From Lolium rigidum (Eukaryota; Streptophyta; Magnoliopsida; Poales; Poaceae), in the NCBI RefSeq assembly GCF_022539505.1, contig NC_061510.1, forward strand, positions 41,317,047 to 41,381,046: a DNA stretch of 64,000 bases. The letters are read 5' to 3'. The position numbers and the translations under genes were made by a program. Of this stretch, positions 22,338 through 31,919 are shown one piece after another; the stretch's first letter is position 1, and each line of letters opens with the position of its first letter. The notes under the pieces were generated by a model that did no database searches, was not told the origin of the DNA, and saw only the letters and a list, made by a program, of their open reading frames with translations.

Positions 22338-23940
22338 TGATACGTCTCAAACGTATCTATAATTTCTTATGTTCCATGCTAGTTTTATGACAATACTCAC
22401 ATGTTTTATATACACTTTATATCATTTTGATGCATTTTCCGGCACTAACCTATTAACAAGATGCCGAAGCGCCGGCTCTCGTTTTCTGCTGTTTTTGGTT
22501 TCAGAAATCCTACACAGGAAATATTCTCGGAATTGGACAAAACAAAAGCCCACGGTCTTATTTTCCACGGAGCCTTCCAGAACACCGAAGAGCAGACGGA
22601 GAGGGGACACGAGGCGGCCACACCATAGGGGGGCACGGCCCCACCCCTGGCCTCGCCGCCTTATGGGGTGGGCCCCTCGAGCGTCCCCCGACTCTGCCCC
22701 TTCGCCTATATAATCCTTCCGTCGCGAAAACCCTAGTACCGAGAGCCACGATACGAGAAAAGTTACTGAGACGCCGCCGCCGTCAACCCTACCTCGGGGG
22801 GTTCTGAAGATCGCCTCCGGCACCCCTGCCGGAGAGGGGAATCATCACCGGAGGGCTCTACATCACCATGCCCGCCTCCGGACCGATGCGTGAGTAGTTC
22901 ATCCTTGGACTATGGGTCCATAGCAGTAGCTAGATGGTTGTCTTCTCCTCTTGTGCTATCATGTTTAGATCTTGTGAGCTTCCTATCATGATCAATATCA
23001 TCTTATTGTAATGCTACATGTTGTGTTTGTTGGGATCCGATGAATATGGAATACTATGTCAAGTTGATTATTGATCTATCATATATGTGTTGTTTATGAT
23101 ATTGCATGCTCTCCGTTGCTAGTAGAGGCTCTGCCAAGTTGATACTTGTAACTCCAAGAGGAAGTATTTATGCTCGATAGTGGGTTCATGCCTCCATTGA
23201 ATCCGGGACGGTGACAAAAAGTTCTAAGGTTGTGGATGTGCTTGTTGCCACTAGGGATAAAACATCAATGCTTTGTCTAAGGATATTTGTATTTTTTACA
23301 TTACGCACAGTACTTAATGCAATTGTCCGTTGTTTGCAACTTAATACTGGAAGGGGTGCGGATGCTAACCCGAAGGTGGACTTTTTAGGCATAGATGCAT
23401 GCTGGATAGCGGTGTATGTTCTTTGTCGTAATGCCCTAAGTAAATCTCATAGTAGTCATCATGATATGTATGTGCATTGTTATGCCCTCTCTATTTGTCA
23501 ATTGCCCAACTGTAATTTGTTCACCCAACATGCTATTTATCTTATTGGAGAGACACCACTAGTGAACTGTGGACCCCGGTCCATTCTTTTACATCTGAAA
23601 TACAATCTACCGCAATTATTGTTCTCTCGCTGTTCTTTGCAAACAAACATCATTCTCCACACCATACGTTTAATCCTTTGTTTACAGCAAGCCGGTGAGA
23701 TTGACAACCTCACCTGTTAAGTTGGGGCAAACTATTTTGATTGTGTTGTGCGAGGTTCCACGTTGGCGCCGGAATCCCTGGTGTTGCGCCGCACTACACT
23801 CCTTCACCAACAACCTTCACGTGGCCTTCATCTCCTACTGGTTCGATAACCTTGGTTTCTTACTGAGGGAAAACTTGCTGCTGTGCGCATCACACCTTCC
23901 TCTTGGGGTTCCCAATAGACGTGTGCATCACGCGCCATCA
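22338..23940 (+). repeat. 3' LTR of the outer element
   Basis: 1603 bp, pairing with 9101-10701 with few differences, followed by the CTTAC target duplication (23941-23945). The high similarity of the pair indicates a fairly recent insertion, though older than the inner element. Confidence 0.88.
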
Positions 23941-23945
23941 CTTAC

Positions 23946-24284
23946 CACTTCCTTCATTTCACGCTTGAGTTTCCTCTGAAAATCCGCAACTGGTTGGGCT
24001 CCATCCTCCATAAATATTTGATGAGTGGCTATGGAGGGACTGATCCCTTTCAAGTCATCCAAATAATACCCAAAGGCCTTGCGATGCATTTTAAGTACCA
24101 TCATTAACTCCTCTTTCTCCTTTTCTGAAAGGTTAGTACTTACAATAACTGGATATCTGTTAGGATCATCTAAAAACTTATATTTTAAGTCTGGAGGAAG
24201 ATGTTTCAGTTCTGGAGGTGGTAAATTTCCATCTCCCTTTCTTTGAGGTATTTCATACTTTACTTTAGTTGAACAATTAGTCAT
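23946..24284 (-). pseudogene. Gypsy pol segment upstream of reverse transcriptase
   Basis: Host-element coding sequence to the right of the nested insertion. Reading leftward it gives GDGNLPPPELKHLPPDLKYKF, then NRYPVIVSTNLSEKEKEELM, an AFGYYLDDLKGISPSI stretch, and DFQRKLKREMKEVV, which is typical of the region just before reverse transcriptase in Athila-type pol. Removing the insertion joins it with the frame that enters VSPVHCVPKKGG at 9034. The ORF also carries an alternative start near 24284. Confidence 0.8.
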
Positions 24285-24890
24285 AGAGAGAGATCCAAAT
24301 ATTCCTCGATATCATTTTGACGTGATCCTATAATATCATCATAATTTTCAAGTAAACTTACCATTAAATCATCTTCAGCAGTATTATTAAGTATTGTGGA
24401 AAGAGTAGCAAGATCAACTTCCTCCTCGAAGTCTTCTTCTTCAACAATTGGCTTATGAGTGAACTTCGAGAAATGGAAACTCATTACTTCCTCCCCTAAC
24501 TTAAGAGAGATAGTTTCCTTCCTACAATCAATATTAGTTCCTGCAGTGTTTAAGAAAGTTCTTCCAAAAATGATTGGACAATGAAAATCAATTGGCATAT
24601 CAATAACAACAAAATCAATGGGATAAGTGCATGGTCGTATTGTAATAAGCACATCTTTTATTACTCCCATAGGAACTCTAAGAGTCTTATTAGCTAGTAT
24701 TATTGTCATGTTTGTGTCTTCTAGTTATGAACGCTCAAGTTCATCTTGAATACCAAAATAAAATCTAAGGGGAATAACATTAATGGCTGTACCAATATCA
24801 AAAAGTACATAATAAGAGGATCCACCAAAAGTACAAGGTAAAACAGGGTTACCAGCACATGTGTCTTTGACCATACCTTCTACAAACTAT
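24281..24890 (-). pseudogene. Retroviral-type aspartic protease region of the gypsy element
   Basis: Reading leftward from about 24890, the protein shows YVLFDIGTAINVIPL near 24810. Here the active-site D-T/S-G triad is altered to D-I-G, so the enzyme is probably inactive. Stops follow near 24722, and then LANKTLRVPMGVIKDVLI, PIDFVVIDMPID and IIFGRTFLNTAGTNID (the second hydrophobic-glycine protease motif) are readable, ending in an acidic linker. The right side is cut by the CACTA insertion at 24936. Confidence 0.75.
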
Positions 24891-24935
24891 GAAGCTTCGG
24901 AATGAAGCTCAACTACGTTACAAAGTGCAAACATA

Positions 24936-25150
24936 CACTGGTGGAAAAAGGGGCTTTGGTCGCGGTTGGCAACTGCCATTAGTCGCGGTGGCCCAACCGC
25001 GACCAAAGTAGCGCGACTAAAGGCCCCCGCCTTTAGTCGCGGTTCCTTACGAACCGCGACTAAAGGCCCATCCACGTGGGCCGCAGGGCGAGCGCCGGGC
25101 GGAGGACCTTTAGTCGCGGTTCTTCCGGCCAACCGCGACTAAAGGCCTCC
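24936..25150. repeat. CACTA terminal and subterminal inverted repeats
   Basis: After the CACTG terminus there are facing copies of TTTAGTCGCGGTT and AACCGCGACTAAA. Two hairpins stand out at 25029-25068 (short ACG-centred loop) and 25107-25147. Such arrays are where the CACTA transposase is thought to bind. Confidence 0.8.
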
Positions 25151-25439
25151 GCAGGGTTTAGGGTTTAGCCCCCCCCTCCCCCTAAATCTGGTTTCTTTTT
25201 AATTTGTATTATTTTATTTCTTTTGGGTTTTAATTTTGAAGGAGTTTCACATATTCTACGGTATCGTATACATACATGCATATGAATGTACAATTTCAAA
25301 CAAATTTGAAATTAGAACCAAAAAGAATTCAAGAGTAATATACAATATATATTCAATATCGGATGACCATATACAATATATATTCAATATCGGATGACCA
25401 TATACAATTTTGAACAAGTTAGTTACAAATTCCGGTGCC

Positions 25440-26298
25440 TATAAAGATCTACGTCATCGTAATAGTGTTCTCCTCTAGGATCGATGACTTCCCTCGCCAA
25501 CCATCCAGCCTAGTTCCTCTTGAAGTGGTCGGAAGCGAGCTTCGGACTAAGCGTCTTCCGGAGGTTATTCCTCGGGATGTTGTTCTCACACGTCCGGTCC
25601 CGCTCATTGCGGTATCTCCGGATCCTCTCACAAACATAGTATCCACATAGATTGGTCCCCGGTGGCTGAGTATCCCCAGTCGTCAGCACTCGCCATTTTA
25701 AAATGTAGCTCTTTTTTGAATTCACCGACCTTGGTATCTACGAACCGTCTCCAAACCCTACGAGGCAAAGAAAATTAAATAAACAAGAGAGTTATTAATT
25801 AGTTACTTGATATTAGGAAATGATGAACGAAATAGGCCGATCGATATAGAGCGCAAATGAATGAAAATAATTACTTTTGCATCATTTTTCTCATGTCGCC
25901 CCAAAGCGCCGGATCCATATTCGGAGAGTCGTGGACGAGAACCGAGGAGGTCCGAACTTTAATTACCATAAGAATCCAGTGGAACCTGCGGACACGATAC
26001 ATGCACAGTCATGCATAACTCATCGATTAGCCACATACCATGCATGGAGTAAACAAAAGAGAATGTGCTCAAGACGAAACACTCACCCAAAATGGTAAGG
26101 AAATAGAATATCACTTTTCTGTTGTCGTTTTCTAATAAACCGCCACGAGTCTTCCTCCACGTCGGCGGGGTGGTGTTCTAACACATATGAATTAACGATG
26201 TGTGGGTCAATGAACCCAACATCATGGATGTTCCTTATTCGCATTTCCCGCTTCTTCATTCTCGCATAATATATAGCGTACACAACAAGATAGTTAGG

Positions 26299-26367
<69 letters not shown>

Positions 26368-26527
26368 CGAGCAATGAACGAGATGGGGTAGAAATTAATA
26401 AATCACTTACAGAACGTAGCAACCGATGATAGATTTGTCGAGGTCGCGCGGGTTGAACAGCTGGAACAATTCACTCGGAGGAATTTGTACCCGGTAACGT
26501 TTGAAGTGATGCTCATATTTAACTTCC
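25440..26527 (-). pseudogene. CACTA-encoded Ulp1-protease-like protein, broken
   Basis: Four exon-like segments read leftward with good splice sites: 26527 to 26411 (PPSELFQLFNPRDLDKSI), about 26290 to 26087 (YYARMKKREMRIRNIHDVGF and ILFPYHFG), 25985 to 25876 (FHWILMVIKV and MDPALWGDMRKM) and about 25757 to 25440 (VWRRFVDTKVGEF and GTNLCGYYVCERIRRY). The HW and GTNLCGYYVCE motifs match the histidine and cysteine of Ulp1-type (C48) SUMO-protease domains carried by plant CACTA elements. A frameshift lies near 25695 and a stop near 25510. The N-terminus is lost in the gap. Confidence 0.75.
26302..26364. repeat. (TA)n microsatellite
   Basis: An uninterrupted AT dinucleotide tract of about 63 bp, located in an intron of the CACTA gene. 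Confidence 0.95.
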
Positions 26528-26627
26528 NNNNNNNNNNNNNNNNNNNNNNNNNNNNNNNNNNNNNNNNNNNNNNNNNNNNNNNNNNNNNNNNNNNNNNNNN
26601 NNNNNNNNNNNNNNNNNNNNNNNNNNN
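26528..26627. other. Assembly gap (100 N)
   Basis: Exactly 100 N bases, a conventional gap of unknown size. It hides the junction between the CACTA element and the Sirevirus. Confidence 0.99.
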
Positions 26628-27180
26628 GAATGAGTTATGGACCCCTGCTATGTTCTGTTGTACTACTCTGAGGGATGTAATATTTGCGGAATGGTACTTC
26701 GCGAATGTTATATCAACGACTGGCATACTACAACATGCAGTGGTATGCAGGGTCACCACATCTAGGCACCCCAAGCATGGTGCCTCACGTTTCTTGACCA
26801 GCTTGTGGCAGATGTGCAAAAACACCAATGGTGTTGCTCATCAAAGCCTTGCCTTGAACCAGGAAACTAGAATGCGCCAAAATGACTTCATGGCTGCCAG
26901 AAACACTCCTGTTCCTCCTCCTGAACCTGAGATGGAGCCTGTGTATGCACCTACTTGGGAGATGCCTCCCATTGATGATGAGATGCTCCAGAACTTTGAT
27001 CCCTCCATGTACGCTCACGGTGGTCTTCCTCCTCGGTATGCTCAGGACCCTGGTACTACTGGATATGGAGAAGATGATGATGATGGAAACGAACAGTATG
27101 ATGATGATGAGGATGATGATGAGGGTGATGATGATGCTGGTGATGATGGCTCTCCACCCGCCGGGACCGAGTTCTATTGA
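26628..27180 (+). CDS. 3' ORF of the Sirevirus, acidic tail (partial)
   Basis: An open frame enters from the gap and ends at TGA 27178-27180. The C-terminal half has a proline/methionine-rich segment (PVPPPEPEMEPVYAPTWEMP, then PPIDDEMLQNFDPSMYAHGG) and a long run of aspartate ending GSPPAGTEFY. The first part, up to about 26830, may be read in another frame in the intact element, because it has no clear conservation that I recognise. In Sireviruses a 3' ORF after pol has been called envelope-like, but I see no transmembrane helix here. The function is unknown. Confidence 0.5.
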
Positions 27181-27489
27181 TGGGAGCGCTAGCATCCCTA
27201 CTATTTTCTTCGCCTTTTTGGTGTTCTGATGCCAAAGAGGGAGAAGAGAGTAGAGTCCAGGGTCACGGGGTTCCTTGGTTGCACAAGCCATGCTTGATAT
27301 TTTATTTGCTTCTTATTTGTTTTGTGCTTATTTGTTTGCTTTTTCATTCCAAGAACCATTTGCTACTTTAAATAATTCGTGTATGGACAAGTACTTGTAT
27401 GCTTAATCTCTATGTTAGGATGATTATGTGTTATGCTGATATATCTTGATATGCACATGTCCATACCATGCTTGTTTCCTAAAGATATT

Positions 27490-27668
27490 GGGGGAGCTTC
27501 TCATATTCCACAAATGGTGCGCTTTGCATTCAAACGCAAATTCTCCAAGTGCATACATTATGGGGGAGCTATCTTAATATCTTATATGGAATCAAGGTTT
27601 AAAGCCTATCATAATATCTATATGTGACTCTAGCTCGGTTTGTCATCATATACCAAAAAGGGGGAGAT
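27490..27668 (+). other. Multiple polypurine tracts of the Sirevirus
   Basis: GGGGGAGCTTCT (27490), GGGGGAGCTATC (27562) and AAAAAGGGGGAGATTG (27655-27668) precede the LTR, the last abutting it. Spaced copies of this motif are a recalled hallmark of the Sirevirus lineage. Confidence 0.7.
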
Positions 27669-28985
27669 TGTAAGGGTATTTTACCCTTATCCATTATTTT
27701 GGTAACAATGACACCGTGCTAGAGTATTTGGTCTAATACATGTCTATGAGATTATTCCCAGGTATTAGCCAATTAGGTAAAAAGGTGTATCAATGGAACA
27801 TGAAGGCAATAGGAGACCCCCACTTCGATAAAAAACAACAAGGGTCTCTTCAGCACCTGGCCGGCCAGAGGTCCGGTCGGATCGGCTGTGGCACCGGCTA
27901 GCCCGGTGCCGACCGGCCCCAGGACCGGTGCCAGCCGGGTCAAGTCCAGTAAGCAAAGGAGCTTAGTCAGCTTGGTCCCGGTCCTAGGCTCGGTCTGGAC
28001 CGGCTCCGTCCGGTCATACGCCGGGTCGGGTCGGGTGCTGGGCCGGGCACCCCGGCGCCAACCGGCCCCCACGCTGGAGCCAGACGAGGGATGTCCAGTA
28101 TGTATCAGAGCCCGCCCGATCAGGACCCGGCCCCTGCTCCGGTTTGAACCGGCTGCCCGGTCCCTGGCCCGGTCTGACCGGCCCCTGCGCCGGCCTGTCC
28201 GGTGCCAGGCCCGATTGACCGGGTTCCTCGAGGAAAATGCTGAGGTGGCAAGTCATCAACGGCCATATTTCAAGTGACACTATATATACCCCTTCTTCTA
28301 CCTATGAAGGGGCAGACACTACACTACAAGCTGTTCTTGAGCTCTCTCTCTCTCATACTCCATTGTTAGAAACACCAAAAGCCTTAGATCTCCCTCCTCC
28401 TCCACCCAAACTCAAATCCCTCCGGAGAAACGATAGAGGAGGACCCGATCTACTGTTCTACCAAGCCAAATCTTATTCCCCCTTGTATTCATCAAGAACC
28501 TTGCTTTCTAGGGTTCCTTGGAATCCCTAGGTGAGCAAGAGAGGTCCGGAAGCATCCGGGCTGTGGATTTGCTCCTGACAAGATTGTGAAGGTTTGGAGG
28601 CTACCTCAAAGTCTACCACAAGTGAGTGAGCTAATCCTTCGTGGGATAGGCTCTGGAGAATAGGGTGAGCCTTCGTGGCGTGGGGAATCCTTCGTGGGAC
28701 CTCCACCCCTCCAAACGCGACGTACCTTCTTGCAAAGGAAGGGAACACGGGAACAAACCCTCGTCTCCGCGTGCTATTGGTTATCTCTAACCGAACTCCT
28801 TACTTGTGATATAACTGCATGTGAGAGCCTTCGTGCTGAGTTACTTGTATCCTCATATAGGTTGCTTCACCTAGTTTGCATTAGGCTCATCTTTATATTC
28901 GGCAAAGCCTAATATTGCAAAGAAAGAATTAAAATCTGTAGGAACCTATTCACCCCCCTCTAGGTTTACCATCTCTGAACTTTCA
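27669..28985 (+). repeat. 3' LTR of the Sirevirus
   Basis: 1317 bp, from TGTAAGGGTATTTTACCC to CTATTCACCCCCCTCTAGG and CTGAACTTTCA. The CACCCCCCTCTAGG...TTTCA end is typical of Maximus-like LTRs. It holds a very GC-rich CCGG-repeat segment (about 27855-28225) and a TATA box (28281-28288), followed by a CT-rich initiator-like stretch. Confidence 0.75.
28281..28288 (+). promoter_or_regulatory. Sirevirus LTR TATA box
   Basis: TATATATA followed by CCCCTTC, downstream of the CCGG-rich segment and upstream of a CTCTCTCTC stretch. This is the expected core promoter of the LTR. Confidence 0.55.
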
Positions 28986-29702
28986 ATAAGGTAACTGATT
29001 TTGTTTACCAAGCCTACAACCATGACAACCCTGAAGCGAGACATCTCCTGAGACAGGCCCCAGAAGACCTCGACGAAGTAAAGACAACAAGCGAGAACCA
29101 CAAAGATGACCAAGACGATGATGCCACTGCTGAAAGCAGGCGGTAGTGGAAGCAGCAAGCACACGTGGTGCAGTCGGTGAAGTGGTGGAAGAAGGAACAT
29201 GAAGCCAGTGAAGCTCCCAAAGTCCCTGGGAGTCACGGCACCGAGGGCCAGCCCCAACCAGTGCCCGAGTGTGAGTGTCCTGGACATAACAAGAATCGAC
29301 ATCAAGAATGACCCGACAACCAGAATCAGTAAGTTGAGCAGCGGCAAACAAGTTCATGGTAAGACGGGGAACATGAGAAACATCAGGAACGGAAAAGGAG
29401 GGAGTAGAAAGAGTGCCACGACCAGCAACAGGAAGAGAAGTACCATCGGCAGTAAGAACACAAACAGGAAGAGAAAGAGGACGAAGAGAAGAAAGAGAGG
29501 AAGAGTCAAGAGACATGTGAAAAGAAGCTCCAGAATCCAGAACCCACGAAGATGTACCTGAGTGTGTGGAGGAAACATCTGTGGAGGCAGCGGTACCCAT
29601 CAAAGCAGAGCCGGAAGAGGCAAGGAGACGCTGAAGTCTTGCTTTATCCTGCTCAGTGAAAACGGTGGTGACAGGCGCTGAAGGTGGAGCACGAGGAGGC
29701 AC
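28986..29702 (-). pseudogene. Copia protease and integrase zinc-binding domain (truncated)
   Basis: The protein reads, after a proline/threonine-rich linker, WVLDSGASFHM (aspartic protease active site with intact DSG) and VPRLTMNLFAAAQLTDSG. It then gives WHHRLGHLCGSRLLSL and GCHGCRLGKQNQLPY, the HHCC zinc-binding domain that opens copia integrase. It stops at 28986 where the Sirevirus LTR is inserted. In an intact element this would continue into integrase and reverse transcriptase. The link to gag is broken by the upstream tandem duplication. Confidence 0.85.
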
Positions 29703-29928
29703 ACCGCACTGCTTCTGATAGCAGTCGGACTCAAGGTGACCAGGCCTCCGACAGTCTGTGCAGAACCGAGGAGACGCCGCTGAAGTCTTGCTTTATCCTG
29801 CTCAGTGAAAACGGTGGTGACAGGCGCTGAAGGTGGAGCACGAGGAGGCACACCGCACTACTTCTGATAGCAGTCGGACTCAAGGTGACCAGGCCTCCGA
29901 CAGTCTGTGCAGAACCGAGGAGGACGAG
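29631..29928 (-). repeat. 149-bp tandem duplication in gag-pol
   Basis: CTGAAGTCTTGCTTTATCC begins both at 29631 and 29780, and the following ~149 bp are nearly identical in the two copies. The unit covers the gag zinc-knuckle end and the gag-protease linker. Because 149 is not a multiple of three it shifts the frame between gag and protease. Confidence 0.85.
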
Positions 29929-30841
29929 GGCGACCCCCACCGCGAAAAGGGCGGGCTCCTCCAGAAGTAGCAGGCGCTGGTGTGGGTAGAAGCGGCGGTG
30001 CAGGTGCAGTGGGAACTCGAGCAGCAAGAACAGAAGGTGTCCCAAGCAGTCCAGCACCGCGCAGACGAGTCTCCTCATCACGAAGCTCAGTCAACACCTC
30101 TGAGATAGGAACACGGCCTCGAGCAAACAACTGAGCACGACATGGCTCAAACTCTGGACGAAGTCGAGACATGAACTCATGGATCCTCTGAAAGTCCATA
30201 TCTGAACGTACTGTCTGGCAACACTGGCAAGTACCATAGACAGCACTGCGAAGGGAGTCAAGCTGGCGCCAGATCGCCGCACTCTTGGTGTAGAACTCAT
30301 CAACAGTAGAGTTATCCTGCTGAAGATCATGCTCCTGACGCAACACATACAAGTACAGAGAATCCCCAGAAGGCTTATAGCGCTGACGAAGTTGAGACCA
30401 CATGTCAGCAACAATAGCGAGACCCATAAACTCAGAAGCAAACTGTGGCTGAACACTCTGCGAAAGAACATCGTCAGCTCTAGCATCCTCATCACACCAC
30501 TGAGTAAAAGTAGCCAAACTATCACGATAGGAGCCAAGGGCCTCCGAATAGGCAAGTACCTGCTCCTCATATGCCTCATCAGCAGCAACCTCGGCAGACT
30601 TGGCTGCATCTCGATCAGCCCGAGTAGCATCCGCAACAAGGGTCTGTGGCACGGATAGCGGAGTGGGAGGCACAGGAGCAGTGCGGTGCGGCGGACAGGA
30701 GACCTCGCCAGTAAGAACACCCCAGAGCCGAAGACCACGCATGTGAATGCGCATAAAGGCAGCAAACTCGCCATAGTTGGTACCATCAAAGATCACGGGG
30801 CACCGAGGAATGCTGACATAGCCAGACGAAGAAGATGCCAT
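29858..30841 (-). CDS. Copia gag (UBN2-type) polyprotein
   Basis: 327 codons from an ATG at 30841. It starts MASSSSGYVSIPRCPVIFDG and carries GTNYGEFAAFMRIHMRGLRL near the start, then an alanine-rich helical part and a core of the UBN2/gag type (DMWSQLRQRYKPSGDSLYLY, TVDEFYTKSAAIWRQLDSL, FMSRLRPEFEPCRAQL). It ends in a proline-rich linker and a CCHC zinc knuckle, CTDCRRPGHLESDC. This nucleocapsid-like protein packages element RNA. The frame ends at a TAG where the neighbouring duplicated unit has CAG, so the original was probably a gag-pol fusion. Confidence 0.85.
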   Translation of the reverse strand: MASSSSGYVSIPRCPVIFDGTNYGEFAAFMRIHMRGLRLWGVLTGEVSCPPHRTAPVPPTPLSVPQTLVADATRADRDAAKSAEVAADEAYEEQVLAYSEALGSYRDSLATFTQWCDEDARADDVLSQSVQPQFASEFMGLAIVADMWSQLRQRYKPSGDSLYLYVLRQEHDLQQDNSTVDEFYTKSAAIWRQLDSLRSAVYGTCQCCQTVRSDMDFQRIHEFMSRLRPEFEPCRAQLFARGRVPISEVLTELRDEETRLRGAGLLGTPSVLAARVPTAPAPPLLPTPAPATSGGARPFRGGGRPRPPRFCTDCRRPGHLESDCYQK

Positions 30842-31270
30842 TTTTTTCGAGATCTAGATCTCAGATCCAGGCAGCAGGCCTAGCAGCCGGAGCAGAACCG
30901 GCCGTGGCAGAGCCGGCCAAGGGCAGGGCCGACCAGGGAAGTCCGGCCAGAGGTTGTGGCGGCCTGGGCGGCGCCGGCCGGCGGCGGAGTTACACGGGAG
31001 CAGCCGGGCGGGGCCAGCCGGGGTGGGAGCGGCCGGCGGCGGGGGCGGCCGGGGTGGAGCCGGGCTGGCCGGCGGCGGGAGATGGCCGGAAATCCCACAT
31101 TTTCAGCTCGATTTGGAGCTCTAAAACCAACGAAAATGGCCAAATTTGTTGGAAAATAACTTAATCCCGACGAGAACGGGAGAGAACAGAGAGGGTGGAG
31201 CAGCGGCGGCCGGAAGGATCATCGGCGGCGGCGTGGATCGAGTACGGAGTTGCAGCGTGCAAAGAGCTAA

Positions 31271-31289
31271 ACCCAGAGCTATGATACCA
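31271..31289 (-). other. Primer-binding site of the copia element
   Basis: On the minus strand this reads TGGTATCATAGCTCTGGGT, the common copia site complementary to initiator methionine tRNA. It directly follows the LTR end. Confidence 0.8.
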
Positions 31290-31543
31290 TGTTGAGGAAT
31301 GGTAACTAGTATTCACAGAGGGCCATAGGCCAGTACATATACATATGTGACAATGTGCAAGTAAATTCCTCATACACTGAAGAATAGAAGAACATAGGCC
31401 GTGACGCGAGAGGGCTACGACGTCGAGCGCCGCCGCCGTGAGCTTCGGGCGGTGAACATGCGCACCAAGGTTTACAACTGGCCTCACCGGGAGACTCAAT
31501 ACCGTCCAGCTGCTGCTTTCTGGATTAGCCAATATGATTAGCA
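31290..31543 (-). repeat. 5' LTR of the copia element
   Basis: On the minus strand the LTR starts TGCTAATCATATTGG and ends CCATTCCTCAACA, next to the primer-binding site. Its 254-bp length is typical of small copia LTRs. The outer boundary is inferred from the TG start, and the target duplication (CCTAC at 31544?) cannot be checked. Confidence 0.6.
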
Positions 31544-31890
31544 CCTACTACTGTACTAGTTAACCTACCGTAAGCTGGACCTGGCAGTACATGTTAACTC
31601 TATTGGCACATCTTCGAAAAATTGTTCGCGGTGTGTGTACAGCTCAGGTGTACTCCATGCAATCCAACACTTGCACAGATACAATGCTAGTCCATGTCCA
31701 CAATCACCTGAAAAACAAAACCCATTCTGACAGAAATAAAGCCTGAAACACACTAAGAGCAAACAGATACTGAAAAGGAGCCGAAACCGAAAAATTCCGG
31801 CGAGTTTACGGGTTCAGACCCAGAACAGAGCCCGAACTCGTGGCCCGGCCCGTAAACAGAGTTCGGGGGCCCGAGAAAATCGACGGCCGT
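31544..31890. other. Intergenic DNA
   Basis: No gene or repeat boundary is apparent. The last 90 bases become GC-rich with CCCGAACTC/GAGTTCGGG inverted motifs, possibly a terminal inverted repeat or promoter of the following GC-rich unit. Confidence 0.4.
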
Positions 31891-31894
31891 CCCG

Positions 31895-31902
31895 TATTTA
31901 TA
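31895..31902 (+). promoter_or_regulatory. Possible TATA box
   Basis: TATTTATA lies about 158 bp upstream of the ATG at 32060 in an otherwise GC-rich context. Confidence 0.3.
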
Positions 31903-31919
31903 CAGGGCGCGGGGGCGAG

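Larger units (their letters stand above)
9101..23940 (+). mobile_element. Sabrina/WHAM-type LTR retrotransposon (outer nested element)
   Basis: The element is bounded by near-identical LTRs (9101-10701 and 22338-23940) and the CTTAC target duplication. Its own sequence is 9101-12275 plus 20364-22337 internally and the 3' LTR; 12276-20363 is a younger insertion with its duplicated target. It has a primer-binding site, one gag-like ORF and a polypurine tract, but no protease, reverse transcriptase or integrase. It is thus non-autonomous and must have used enzymes supplied by another element. The family name is from memory of LTR sequences. Confidence 0.85.
24936..26527 (-). mobile_element. CACTA transposon, one end
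   Basis: The left terminus reads CACTGGTGGAAAAAGGGG, followed by subterminal TTTAGTCGCGG repeats and palindromes typical of Triticeae CACTA elements. A multi-exon minus-strand gene follows. The other terminus is lost in or beyond the gap at 26528. The element interrupts the protease region of the gypsy element. The 3-bp target duplication cannot be confirmed. Confidence 0.85.
26628..28985 (+). mobile_element. Sirevirus (Ty1/copia, Maximus-like), 3' end
   Basis: After the gap come the end of an ORF, about 480 bp with three polypurine tracts (GGGGGAG at 27490, 27562 and 27659) and an LTR (27669-28985). Multiple polypurine tracts next to the 3' LTR and an extra acidic ORF after pol are features described for Sireviruses. 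The LTR interrupts the copia element to the right: the reading frame of that element stops exactly at the LTR end. ATAAG at 28986-28990 would be the right target duplication; its partner is not visible. Confidence 0.7.
28986..31543 (-). mobile_element. Ty1/copia element, 5' half
   Basis: Read leftward: LTR (31543-31290), primer-binding site (31289-31271), untranslated leader, gag (30841-29858), protease and the start of integrase (29702-28986). The element is cut at 28986 by the Sirevirus LTR, so reverse transcriptase and the 3' LTR are missing from the window. Confidence 0.85.

Noticed and set aside
24887..25132. 81-codon ORF over the CACTA terminus
   Set aside because: It reads through palindromic subterminal repeats and starts in the neighbouring element; not a gene.
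27773..28280. ORFs on both strands across the CCGG-rich part of the Sirevirus LTR
   Set aside because: Low stop-codon density from base composition; located in LTR U3.
30091..30789. 232-codon minus-strand ORF
   Set aside because: It is an out-of-frame shadow of the copia gag gene (29858-30841).
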